Shown: positions 1-5,743, counted from the stretch's first letter. The stretch: 6,601 bases of DNA from Candidatus Eiseniibacteriota bacterium (GCA_030610515.1 JAUWRQ010000066.1:1-6601); one strand, 5' to 3'. Numbers and translations are program-made. Notes: generated by a model not told the origin, from the sequence alone.

Positions 1-195
1 CGGCTTCCTCTTCGCGACCTTCCTCTTGGTGGTCTTCTTCTTGGTCGTCTTCTTCTTGGGGACCTTCCTCTTGTCCGGCTTCCTCTTGGCCGTCTTCTGC
101 TTGCGGACCTTCCTCTTGACCGGCTTCTTCTTCGCGACCTTCTTCTTGGCCGGCTTCCTCTTCGCGACCTTCTTCTTGGTCGTCTTCTTCTTGAC
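1..195 (-). repeat. 15-bp tandem repeat encoding 13 lysine-rich pentapeptides
   Basis: Thirteen in-frame 15-bp units follow codon 2 of the H1-like gene. Each has AAG at unit positions 2 and 4 and mostly AAG or AGG at position 3. Six of the units read K-R-K with AGG, one base from AAG, while one unit has CGC and CAG instead, so the copies have drifted mainly by single substitutions. The array continues to the edge of the window and may be longer. Confidence 0.85.
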
Positions 196-201
196 CGCCA
201 T
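1..201 (-). CDS. Lysine-rich histone H1-like repeat protein, N-terminal part (runs off left edge)
   Basis: The reading frame from the ATG at 201-199 is open to the window edge, giving 67 residues. After Met-Ala the whole sequence is 13 copies of a 5-residue unit of the form x-K-K/R-K-x, where the last residue is T, V or P and the first is mostly T, A, V or P (examples VKKKT, AKRKP, TKKKT). The units follow each other without a break, a 15-bp tandem repeat in the DNA. The start is supported by a strong Shine-Dalgarno, AAAGGAGGGA, with GGAGG at 215-211 nine bases before the ATG. Such basic repeats occur in bacterial H1-like DNA-binding proteins (chlamydial Hc, Bordetella BpH types) and in tails of HU and other proteins, so binding to DNA or RNA is the likely role, by composition only. 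No globular domain is visible; one could lie beyond the edge. A promoter candidate lies about 200 bases upstream. Confidence 0.8.
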   Translation of the reverse strand, partial: MAVKKKTTKKKVAKRKPAKKKVAKKKPVKRKVRKQKTAKRKPDKRKVPKKKTTKKKTTKRKVAKRKP

Positions 202-354
202 CAGCCGTTCCCTCCTTTGTCCCGCCCGCGCCCATTCGCGAGGGGAGATTGGCCGACTTGGCTCTCTTCACCGAACGCGCCCGTGATGATCTTCGAGTTG
301 CCGCCGCGTCCGACCTGCCGCCAGCGAACGGTGTCGCCGGAACGGTGATCTACC

Positions 355-400
355 GAAGTCGAGTCGTGAGTTAGAAGCAGAGGACCACGATCGACTCTTC
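355..400 (-). other. Imperfect stem-loop at the expected transcript start of the H1-like gene
   Basis: On the minus strand the arm GAAGAGTCGATCGTG (400-386) pairs with CACGACTCGACTTC (368-355) in blocks of 4, 4 and 5 base pairs, with small bulges, around a 17-nt loop. It begins at the predicted transcription start, so it could be a 5'-end RNA stem or a dyad operator. No T-run follows on either strand, so it is not an intrinsic terminator. Confidence 0.35.
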
Positions 401-407
401 CGCGTCA

Positions 408-436
408 TATGTAGACCTAGTGCGGAATCGTGTCAA
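408..436 (-). promoter_or_regulatory. Candidate sigma70-type promoter for the H1-like gene
   Basis: On the minus strand a perfect -35 hexamer TTGACA (436-431) is followed by a 17-base spacer and a weak -10, TACATA (413-408), matching TATAAT at three positions. Transcription would start near 401 and give a leader of about 200 nt before the ATG at 201. The exact -35 and ideal spacing argue for it; the poor -10 argues against. It is the best promoter-like match seen upstream of this gene. Confidence 0.4.
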
Positions 437-452
437 GAAGAAAGTGTCTTGC

Positions 453-468
453 ACGTTCGCGCGAACGT
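453..468. repeat. Perfect 16-bp palindrome (possible regulator site)
   Basis: ACGTTCGC at 453-460 is followed directly by its reverse complement GCGAACGT at 461-468, with no mismatch. Its centre lies about 60 bp upstream of the predicted start of the H1-like transcript, a spacing typical of activator sites. A dimeric regulator site is possible, but no regulator gene is nearby. Confidence 0.4.
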
Positions 469-548
469 CCGCAGACGAGACGGCGGACAACGCAACTCCG
501 GTTCGAGTCCGCGTCGCATCGAACAACGCGCGCGCCGACGAATGATCT

Positions 549-581
549 CCGCAGTGCGCAAGTACACCTGCCGCAGTGCGC
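549..581. repeat. Two 11-bp direct repeats, 22 bp apart
   Basis: CCGCAGTGCGC occurs at 549-559 and again at 571-581, start to start 22 bp, about two helical turns. The bases between and beyond the copies do not match. The function is unknown, and it could be coincidence in CpG-rich DNA. Confidence 0.3.
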
Positions 582-747
582 GCTTCTCGCTAAGCGTGAC
601 GCGCGTCGACAACTCCGCACGTACGAGCGCAACGTTGAACGCCGACGTCGAGCATGTCTGTCCGCGTTTGATGTCGGGAGCGAGAGAACGGTTTCCGAGG
701 AAGCGCGTGCGCGCCGCTCGGTGTGGGCGGTCACGCGGAGCCGGTCA

Positions 748-2139
748 TCACAGCGGGATGCTCTCCCCATCCATGGGGACCACGACATTCGGGAACCCCC
801 TCTCGGAGAGGAGCTTTCCGAATGCGAGGGACTGCTCCTCGTTGCCGTGGACCACGACCGTCCTCTGGGGCGGTCGCCTCATGTTCTCGGCGAAGGCCAG
901 GAGACCGTTGCGGTCGGCGTGCGCGCTGAACTCGTCGAAGACGGCGACGCGGGCTCTCACGGACTGTAGCTTCCCGAGGATCTTGACGTGCTTCTCCCCG
1001 TTCATGATCCTGCGCCCGAGCGTGTGCCGGGCCTGGTAGCCGACGATCATGACGGCGTTCCTCCTGCGGCCGATGTTGTTGCTGAGATGGTGGAGCACCC
1101 GGCCCGCCTCGCACATGCCTGACGCCGAGATGATGACCGCGGGGCCGGGCATGCGGTTCAGCTTCTTCGAGTCCTTGACATCTTCTATATAGGTGAGTCT
1201 GGAGAAACCCAGAGGATCGTCGCCCTTTCTGAGCAGCGTCCTCATCTCGTCGTCGTAACACTCGGCGTGCTTCCGGAAGATTCTGGTCGCGCGGACGGCG
1301 AGAGGACTGTCGACGAAGATGGGCACCTCGGGTATGCGCCCTTCGCTCATGAGGCCGTGAAGCGCGTACACGATGCGTTGGGTGCGCCCGACGGCGAACG
1401 AGGGAACGATGATCTTCCCGCGCCTCCGCACTGCCCCGCGCACGAAAGCCGCGAGTTCACCCTCGACGTGGCCGAACGGGCCGTGCGTGCGCCCCCCGTA
1501 CGTGCTCTCGGTGATGAGAACGTCGGCCGCGCGCGGCTGATACGGGTCGCGCAGGATCGGAACGTCGTGCCTGCCGAGATCGCCCGTGAACACGATGTGC
1601 CTCGCCACGCCTCTCTCCCTCGCCGAGATCTCGATCGAGGCTGAGCCCAGGATGTGCCCTGCATCTCTGAACGATGCATCGACTCCTGGAATAACGGACA
1701 CCCTCGCGTCGTAGTCAACGGGCGCGAACCTCGGAAGCGTTTGCTCGACGTCGTCCTCCGTGTAGACGGGCTGGAGCGCGACCTCTCCCCTCTTGCGTCT
1801 TCGCTTGTTGAGATACGCGAGATCGTGCTTCTGAACGTACGCGCTGTCGCGCAGGAGGATCTCCGCCAGATCCGCGGTCGCGCGAGTACAGAAGATCCGG
1901 CCCTCGAACCCGTTCTTGACGAGCGTCGGCAGACTGCCGCAGTGGTCCACGTGAGCGTGAGATAGGAGGACGGCGTCGATCGTGCTCGGGTCGAACGGGA
2001 GATTGCGGTTGCGTCTCTCACTCTCCGCGCGCCTGCCCTGAAAGAGCCCGCAGTCCAGAAGGACTCGTCGTCCCCCGACCTCGAGCACGTGCTTGCTCCC
2101 GGTTACGTTCCGCGCTGCACCGTGAACCGTCAGTCGCAT
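748..2139 (-). CDS. MBL-fold/beta-CASP ribonuclease-like protein
   Basis: This complete 463-residue protein belongs to the metallo-beta-lactamase family with a beta-CASP domain (COG1236/Ysh1-like, as in Thermus TTHA0252), whose members cut RNA with two zinc ions. Visible motifs, in order, are D29-C-G-L-F-Q-G, the zinc motif H61-A-H-V-D-H66, G161-H162-I-L-G-S, T-G-D187-L, the beta-CASP motif T-E211-S-T-Y, the S-A-S-G-M segment near 338-342 with His350/His351 after it, and the C-terminal F-S-A-H407-A-D and V-H431-G-N-E-E. All expected metal and catalytic residues are present, and the length is normal for the family. The start is set by GGAGG at 2149-2145, five bases before the ATG, and the protein begins at the usual first strand of the fold. 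It stands alone, diverging from the thiamine operon and sharing its promoter region. The substrate is unknown; a role in mRNA turnover is inference from the family. Confidence 0.93.
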   Translation of the reverse strand: MRLTVHGAARNVTGSKHVLEVGGRRVLLDCGLFQGRRAESERRNRNLPFDPSTIDAVLLSHAHVDHCGSLPTLVKNGFEGRIFCTRATADLAEILLRDSAYVQKHDLAYLNKRRRKRGEVALQPVYTEDDVEQTLPRFAPVDYDARVSVIPGVDASFRDAGHILGSASIEISARERGVARHIVFTGDLGRHDVPILRDPYQPRAADVLITESTYGGRTHGPFGHVEGELAAFVRGAVRRRGKIIVPSFAVGRTQRIVYALHGLMSEGRIPEVPIFVDSPLAVRATRIFRKHAECYDDEMRTLLRKGDDPLGFSRLTYIEDVKDSKKLNRMPGPAVIISASGMCEAGRVLHHLSNNIGRRRNAVMIVGYQARHTLGRRIMNGEKHVKILGKLQSVRARVAVFDEFSAHADRNGLLAFAENMRRPPQRTVVVHGNEEQSLAFGKLLSERGFPNVVVPMDGESIPL

Positions 2140-2204
2140 TCGGTCCTCCGAGGGTATCGTCGAGCCGTGGTGGCGGAATACGCACCGCCCGTCGCCTTTT
2201 CCAG

Positions 2205-2234
2205 TTGTCCGTCTCGAAGACGCTGTGGTAGCTT
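2205..2234 (+). promoter_or_regulatory. Weak promoter candidate for the thiamine operon
   Basis: TTGTCC (2205-2210), an 18-base spacer and TAGCTT (2229-2234) lie about 70 bases before the riboswitch. A transcript starting near 2241 would include the whole aptamer. Both hexamers match consensus poorly; the call rests mainly on position. Confidence 0.25.
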
Positions 2235-2258
2235 AGACGAAGTCACACAGTGGCTCAA
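2230..2258 (-). promoter_or_regulatory. Weak promoter candidate for the RNase-like gene
   Basis: On the minus strand TTGAGC (2258-2253), a 17-base spacer and TAAGCT (2235-2230) lie about 90 bases before the ATG at 2139. Four of six -35 and three of six -10 bases match consensus. The -10 overlaps that of the plus-strand candidate, so the two promoters could exclude each other. Confidence 0.25.
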
Positions 2259-2303
2259 GCTCCAGTTGTTCGACCGAACGGGACTTGCGCGACGAAGACA
2301 CCA

Positions 2304-2386
2304 AGTCGTTGGGGGTGGCCCTGACCGGCCTGAGATTGCACACCCCTCGAACCTGAACTGGGCAATGCCATCGTAGGGAAACGGCT
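2304..2386 (+). promoter_or_regulatory. TPP riboswitch (THI element)
   Basis: This aptamer binds thiamine diphosphate and shuts off thiamine genes. The conserved segments are present: CTGAGAT at 2330-2336, which recognises the pyrimidine, and the long box from ACCTGAACTGG through GCAATGCCA to CGTAGGGA (2351-2379), which reads the diphosphate side. P1 forms between AGTCGTT (2304-2310) and AACGGCT (2380-2386). P2 forms between GGGGTG (2312-2317) and CACCCC (2341-2346). P3 is minimal, GCC (2318-2320) with GGC (2327-2329) around a 6-nt loop. It lies about 75 nt before thi4 and so should control the whole downstream operon. Confidence 0.95.
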
Positions 2387-2414
2387 CCTTGATGCGCTCC
2401 GCGGCGCGAGCACG

Positions 2415-2439
2415 CCCCATGTCGCCAGGCATGGGGTTT
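2415..2439 (+). promoter_or_regulatory. Hairpin in the riboswitch expression platform
   Basis: CCCCATGTC (2415-2423) pairs with GGCATGGGG (2428-2436), nine base pairs with one G-U, around the tetraloop GCCA, followed by only three T bases (2437-2439). It sits between the TPP aptamer and the thi4 ribosome site at 2449-2453. It could be a weak intrinsic terminator or a structure affecting translation. The short T-run makes classical termination doubtful. Two CTCC segments (2385-2388 and 2397-2400) could each pair with GGAG of the ribosome site, by only four bases. Confidence 0.5.
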
Positions 2440-2459
2440 CAGATGTCTGGAGGACACCC

Positions 2460-3242
2460 ATGATCAGCGACGTCGCCGTCAGCAGGGCGATCACGGAGAA
2501 GTACTTCGAGAAGCTCAAGGCGGCGCTCGAACTCGATGTGGCCATCGTCGGGGCCGGCCCCGCAGGGATGGTGGCCGGCGGGTATCTGGCCGAGGCCAAC
2601 AAGCGTGTTGCGCTCTTCGAAAGCAAGCTCTCGACCGGTGGAGGCATGTGGGGCGGCGGGAATCTCATGAGCGAGATCGTCGTGCGAGAGGACGCGCTCC
2701 CTATTCTCGAGGACTTCGGCATCAGATACGAGACGGCCGAGGACGGCTACTACACGGCCGACTCAGTCCACGCGGCCGCGGCCCTCGCCTACCGGGCAAC
2801 GGCCAACGGGCTCACCGTGCTCAACGCCTGTCGCGTCGAGGACATCATGTACGCAGGCGACCGCGTTTGCGGCGTGGTCTTCATCTCGAGCCCGGTCCTC
2901 GCGGCTGGCCTGCACGTCGACCCGATCACCGCGAGCGCGCGGGTCGTCGTCGACGCCACCGGACACCCGGCCGAGGTCGCGCACGTGCTGGTCGACAAGA
3001 TGGGGCTCGAACTCAGGAGCCCGACGGGGCGGGTCGCCGGCGAGCGGTCCATGTGCGCGGAGCGAGCCGAGCAGCTCGTGGTCGAGAAAACCGGGGAGAT
3101 CTATCCCGGACTGTACGCCGCGGGAATGGCCGTGGCCGCGGTCCACGGAGGCCACAGGATGGGGCCGATCTTCGGAGGTATGCTCCGGTCCGGGAAGCGC
3201 GTGGCGGAGATGATCATCGAGGAACTCGATGGCGATGAGTAG
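2460..3242 (+). CDS. thi4: Thi4-type thiazole synthase, sulfide-dependent (archaeal-like, non-Cys)
   Basis: This 260-residue enzyme makes the thiazole phosphate part of thiamine from NAD, glycine and a sulfur source. Residues 26-53 form a Rossmann dinucleotide site with G31-A-G-P-A-G36, followed by acidic E54, a glycine-rich loop (G60-G-G-M-W-G-G-G67) and near the C-terminus G231-H-R-M-G-P-I-F-G-G-M241, a Thi4 hallmark. In the segment D165-A-T-G-H-P-A-E-V-A-H175 there is no cysteine. The yeast enzyme sacrifices Cys205 as sulfur donor, while the Methanocaldococcus enzyme has His176 there and uses free sulfide; H175 probably corresponds. This would make it a catalytic, non-suicidal form. Archaeal relatives are often labelled ribulose-1,5-bisphosphate synthetase, but the riboswitch and thiE neighbour argue for thiamine. 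The start has GGAGG (2449-2453) six bases upstream. It overlaps thiE by 14 nt. Confidence 0.95.
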   Translation: MISDVAVSRAITEKYFEKLKAALELDVAIVGAGPAGMVAGGYLAEANKRVALFESKLSTGGGMWGGGNLMSEIVVREDALPILEDFGIRYETAEDGYYTADSVHAAAALAYRATANGLTVLNACRVEDIMYAGDRVCGVVFISSPVLAAGLHVDPITASARVVVDATGHPAEVAHVLVDKMGLELRSPTGRVAGERSMCAERAEQLVVEKTGEIYPGLYAAGMAVAAVHGGHRMGPIFGGMLRSGKRVAEMIIEELDGDE

Positions 3243-3972
3243 CCGCGACGATCGCGAGCCCGGCGGCCGTGACGAGCGGATGATCCGACCAGACCCGGAA
3301 CGAAGGCCCCGACCCCGCCCACGAGAGAGGCTCGCGGCGGGACGCGGGCTCTACCTCATCGTGACCCGCCCCGCGATCCCGCATCTCGACCTCGTCGCGG
3401 CCGCCGTCGACATGTCCGTGCCCGTCGTCCAGCTGCGCGAGAAGGAACTCGGGGACGACGAGCTCACCGCTCTCGCCAGCGATCTCGCCGAGCTCACGAG
3501 GGGCTCCGACACGCTTTTCATCGTGAACGACAGGCCCGACGTGGCGCGCGCGGCGCGCGCGGACGGGGTACACGTGGGGACCGGAGACGCCGCCCCGGAG
3601 GAAGCCCGCCGCCTTCTTGGTGAGATGGCCATTGTCGGCATGTCCGGAAACACCGTGGGCGAGGCTCGAGCCGCAGTCGCGGCCGGAGCCGACTACCTCG
3701 GGATCGGTCCCATCTTCCCCACGGCCACGAAGCCCGACGCGCGCCCTCCCATAGGCGTCGACGGGCTCGCGATCGTCACGGCTGAAATGCCTGATCTCCC
3801 GACGGTCGCGGTTGGAGGCATCGACCTAACGAACGTCGCGTCCGTGGTCGGAGCCGGGGCCGACTACGTCGCCGTCGTGTCCGCCATCTGCCACACGGAC
3901 GACCCAGTCGCCGCGATGGAGGTGTTCCTCGCTGAGCTCGGCGGCGCCACGAGCAACGAAGTGATTCGCTAG
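3229..3972 (+). CDS. thiE: Thiamine-phosphate synthase ThiE
   Basis: This cytoplasmic enzyme couples hydroxymethylpyrimidine diphosphate with thiazole phosphate to give thiamine monophosphate and pyrophosphate. The TIM-barrel motifs are present in order: Q68-L-R-E-K72, N100-D-R102, G113-V-H-V-G117, S139, G158-I-G-P-I-F-P-T-A-T-K168 and V195-G-G-I198. The K/T-rich phosphate loop and the QLREK motif favour ThiE over the related TenI. The barrel starts near residue 40. The first 39 residues are an Arg/Pro-rich extension not usual for the family. The ATG at 3229 is preferred because GAGGA (3219-3223) lies five bases before it inside the end of thi4. In-frame ATGs at 3235 and 3280 are alternatives; 3280 lacks a good ribosome site. 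The overlap with thi4 implies translational coupling. Substrates would come from Thi4 and from a pyrimidine branch outside this window. Confidence 0.93.
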   Translation: MAMSSRDDREPGGRDERMIRPDPERRPRPRPRERLAAGRGLYLIVTRPAIPHLDLVAAAVDMSVPVVQLREKELGDDELTALASDLAELTRGSDTLFIVNDRPDVARAARADGVHVGTGDAAPEEARRLLGEMAIVGMSGNTVGEARAAVAAGADYLGIGPIFPTATKPDARPPIGVDGLAIVTAEMPDLPTVAVGGIDLTNVASVVGAGADYVAVVSAICHTDDPVAAMEVFLAELGGATSNEVIR

Positions 3973-4063
3973 GCGGGATGAGAACCGCGACGCGGGCGAC
4001 AACTCTGACTTGAACGAGGACCGAAGCTTGGACGACCGGCACGACATAGACGCGCAGGTCAAC

Positions 4064-4621
4064 ATGGAGGGGCTCCGCTACTGCCCACGCTGTGCTCACG
4101 AGCTCGGGGAGCGTCACGTTCGCGGGCACTCGCGGCTCGCGTGTGGGCGCTGCGGCTACGTCTTCTATATGACGCCCGCGCCCGTGACGTGCGTGCTCGT
4201 GGTGCACGCCGACGAGATGCTCCTCGTGCGCAGGAAATACCCTCCGAAGGAGGGACAGTGGTGCCTCCCCGCCGGCTTCATAGAGATCGGCGAAGACCCC
4301 TCTGAGAGCGCCGCGAGGGAGACCATGGAGGAGACGGGACTCGAGGTCGACATCGTAGGTTTCCTCGACAGTTGGGCGAGCGGCGAGGATCCGCGGACGC
4401 CGATCGTCTGCTACGCCTTCGAGGGGCGCGTCACCGGAGGATCACTCAAAGCCGGCGACGACGCTACCGAGGCGGCGTTTTTCTCCAGGGACCGGGTGCC
4501 GGACGAGATCGCTTTCTCGACGCACAGGCACATGATAGAGAGGCACTTCCTCGAGCCCGCCGAAAGAGCTAGCTCGAACTCGGAGCGATCGGGTTCCGAC
4601 AAGGAGACGCGCACACGATGA
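4064..4621 (+). CDS. Zinc-ribbon Nudix hydrolase in the thiamine operon
   Basis: Nudix enzymes cleave nucleoside or other diphosphates with Mg2+. From the ATG at 4064 the protein has 185 residues. A four-cysteine zinc ribbon comes first (C7-P-R-C10 and C27-G-R-C30), as in NADH-pyrophosphatase-like proteins. It is followed by a complete Nudix box at residues 71-93: G, five residues, E, seven residues, then R-E-T-M-E-E-T-G-L. An in-frame TTG at 4010 would add 18 residues but has no ribosome site. The ATG has only a weak AGG five to six bases upstream, so the start is uncertain. The last about 20 residues are polar and probably disordered. It follows thiE by 91 nt and overlaps the next gene by ATGA. 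Known Nudix enzymes such as E. coli NudJ act on thiamine-pathway diphosphates, so a role on TPP, its precursor or damaged forms is plausible but inferred from context. Confidence 0.9.
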   Translation: MEGLRYCPRCAHELGERHVRGHSRLACGRCGYVFYMTPAPVTCVLVVHADEMLLVRRKYPPKEGQWCLPAGFIEIGEDPSESAARETMEETGLEVDIVGFLDSWASGEDPRTPIVCYAFEGRVTGGSLKAGDDATEAAFFSRDRVPDEIAFSTHRHMIERHFLEPAERASSNSERSGSDKETRTR

Positions 4622-5703
4622 ACGAGAAGAGACTCCCCCTGCTGGGCAAGGCGACGCCCGAGTTCTTCGACGAGGTGATATTCCCGAGGCTCGGCGCCCC
4701 GGACGATTCGATCATCATCGGCCCGACGCACGGAGTCGACTTCGCCGCCGTCGAGATCGGCGGCCAGGCGCTCGTCTTGTCGACCGACCCGTTCTTCATA
4801 GCACCCTCACTGGGTTGGGAGAGGGCCGCGTGGTTCGCGCTTCACATCATCGCGAGCGACGTGGCGGTGAGCGGCATCCCACCTCGGTTTCTGGCCGTCG
4901 ACCTGAACCTCCCACCCGAGATGGACGAGGAGGCGCTCACGACGGTCTGGCGTACGGTTCACGAGGAGTGCGCGAGGCTGGGCATCGCGGTCGTAGCTGG
5001 ACACACGGCCCGCTACGCCGGATGCTCCTTCCCGATGGTGGGCGGCGCAACCGTGCTCGGCGTCGGATCTTTGGAGCAGGTCATCGACCCGAGGAAGACG
5101 CGAGTCGGCGATGTCATCGTCGTCACCAAGGTGCCCGCGGTCGAGACCACGGGGCTCATGTCCGTACAGTGCCCGGAGTTCATCGAGGAGGCGCACGGCC
5201 CGGACGCGGTCGAGGAAGCGCAGGAGATCTTCTATCAGATGTCCGTCGTCTCGGACGCCGCGGTCTGCGCTCGCGTCGGTGGGGTCAGGGCCATGCACGA
5301 CGCCACGGAATGCGGAATCTGGGGAGGGCTCTTCGAGATGGCGCGGGCCGCGGGCCTCGGGCTCGTGGTCCACAAGGACCGCATCGTCACGCAGGACGCC
5401 GTGCTCCGGACGTGTGAGCTCTTCGACATTGACCCCTACAAGGCCATCAGCGAGGGCACGCTGCTGGCAGCCGTCGCCCCTGAGAGCGTCGATGAGGTGC
5501 TCGCGGCGCTCAGGGCAGCGGACATCCCGGCCTCCGCGGTGGGCGAGTTCACGGCCGCCGGCGCCGGCATCAGGGTCGTGGACGAACGCGGAGAGCGCGA
5601 GCTCGAACACCCCAAGGTCGACCCGTTCTGGGTGAGGTTCGAGGAGTATCTGCGCAAGCAGTCGCTTCGGAACAGCGGGAACGGAGCCCAGGGCTCGGTC
5701 TGA
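4618..5703 (+). CDS. PurM/HypE/ThiL-superfamily ATP-binding protein; candidate thiamine-monophosphate kinase
   Basis: This 361-residue protein has the two-domain AIR-synthase fold. The N-terminal half shows G35-P-T-H-G-V-D41-F-A-A-V, S55-T-D57-P, the helix with I78-A-S-D81-V-A-V-S-G86 and the G128-H-T130 turn, all positions used for ATP-Mg in this superfamily. The C-terminal half shows K171-V-P-A-V-E-T-T-G, H227-D-A-T-E-C-G233 and I277-S-E-G-T-L. It resembles the HypE-like branch often labelled hydrogenase maturation factor, but it lacks HypE's carboxy-terminal cysteine and no hydrogenase genes are present. It is not a textbook ThiL: the usual GDDAAV reads GVDFAAV. Being fourth in a TPP-riboswitch operon, after the enzymes that make thiamine monophosphate, it may phosphorylate it to TPP; this is inference. 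The start overlaps the Nudix stop (ATGA), with AAGGAG (4601-4606) 11 bases before. Confidence 0.85.
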   Translation: MNEKRLPLLGKATPEFFDEVIFPRLGAPDDSIIIGPTHGVDFAAVEIGGQALVLSTDPFFIAPSLGWERAAWFALHIIASDVAVSGIPPRFLAVDLNLPPEMDEEALTTVWRTVHEECARLGIAVVAGHTARYAGCSFPMVGGATVLGVGSLEQVIDPRKTRVGDVIVVTKVPAVETTGLMSVQCPEFIEEAHGPDAVEEAQEIFYQMSVVSDAAVCARVGGVRAMHDATECGIWGGLFEMARAAGLGLVVHKDRIVTQDAVLRTCELFDIDPYKAISEGTLLAAVAPESVDEVLAALRAADIPASAVGEFTAAGAGIRVVDERGERELEHPKVDPFWVRFEEYLRKQSLRNSGNGAQGSV

Positions 5704-5710
5704 AGCTGAC

Positions 5711-5739
5711 GATTCCGAGCGCCCGCTGCCCCCGGAATC
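5711..5739 (+). repeat. Inverted repeat between the PurM-like and membrane protein genes
   Basis: GATTCCG (5711-5717) and CGGAATC (5733-5739) are exact reverse complements with 15 bases between, which can themselves form a small AGC/GCT stem. It fills most of the 52-bp gap and ends just before the ribosome site of the next gene. There is no T-run, so it is not an intrinsic terminator; it may separate the two coding units or adjust expression. Confidence 0.4.
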
Positions 5740-5743
5740 AGTG

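Larger units (their letters stand above)
202..747. other. 546-bp region without a convincing gene
   Basis: Open frames exist here on both strands, but they encode Arg/Ser-rich sequence with no recognisable domain, and frames overlap on opposite strands, as expected by chance in GC-rich DNA. None has a clear ribosome site. The part nearest 201 (202 to about 400) is probably the leader of the minus-strand H1-like gene. The part from 400 to 470 carries its candidate promoter and a palindrome. The part from 470 to 747 is CpG-rich with short direct repeats and no T-tract terminator for the RNase-like gene that ends at 748. Confidence 0.6.

Noticed and set aside
1..195. The 15-bp repeats as a CRISPR-like array
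   Set aside because: Units are contiguous with no spacers and stay in frame in a coding sequence.
26..286. Plus-strand frame rich in Phe and Leu that looks like a membrane protein
   Set aside because: It is the mirror of the lysine-rich minus-strand repeat: AAG read on the other strand becomes CTT/TTC. The minus frame has a strong ribosome site and sensible repeat structure.
499..510. GGTTCGAGTCC, resembling the T-loop of a tRNA
   Set aside because: The flanking T-stem does not pair fully, and there is no matching acceptor stem, D-arm or anticodon arm in the 75 bases upstream.
417..1039. Overlapping open frames on both strands giving Arg/Ser-rich proteins of 120-200 residues
   Set aside because: No domains, no convincing ribosome sites, partial overlap with the RNase-like gene, and composition typical of chance frames in GC-rich DNA.
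2415..2439. Hairpin before thi4 as a standard intrinsic terminator
   Set aside because: Only three T bases follow the stem, so I kept it as an expression-platform hairpin and did not call a terminator.
4618..5703. Calling this gene hypE, a hydrogenase maturation factor
   Set aside because: The HypE carboxy-terminal cysteine is absent, no hydrogenase gene is nearby, and the gene sits in a thiamine operon.
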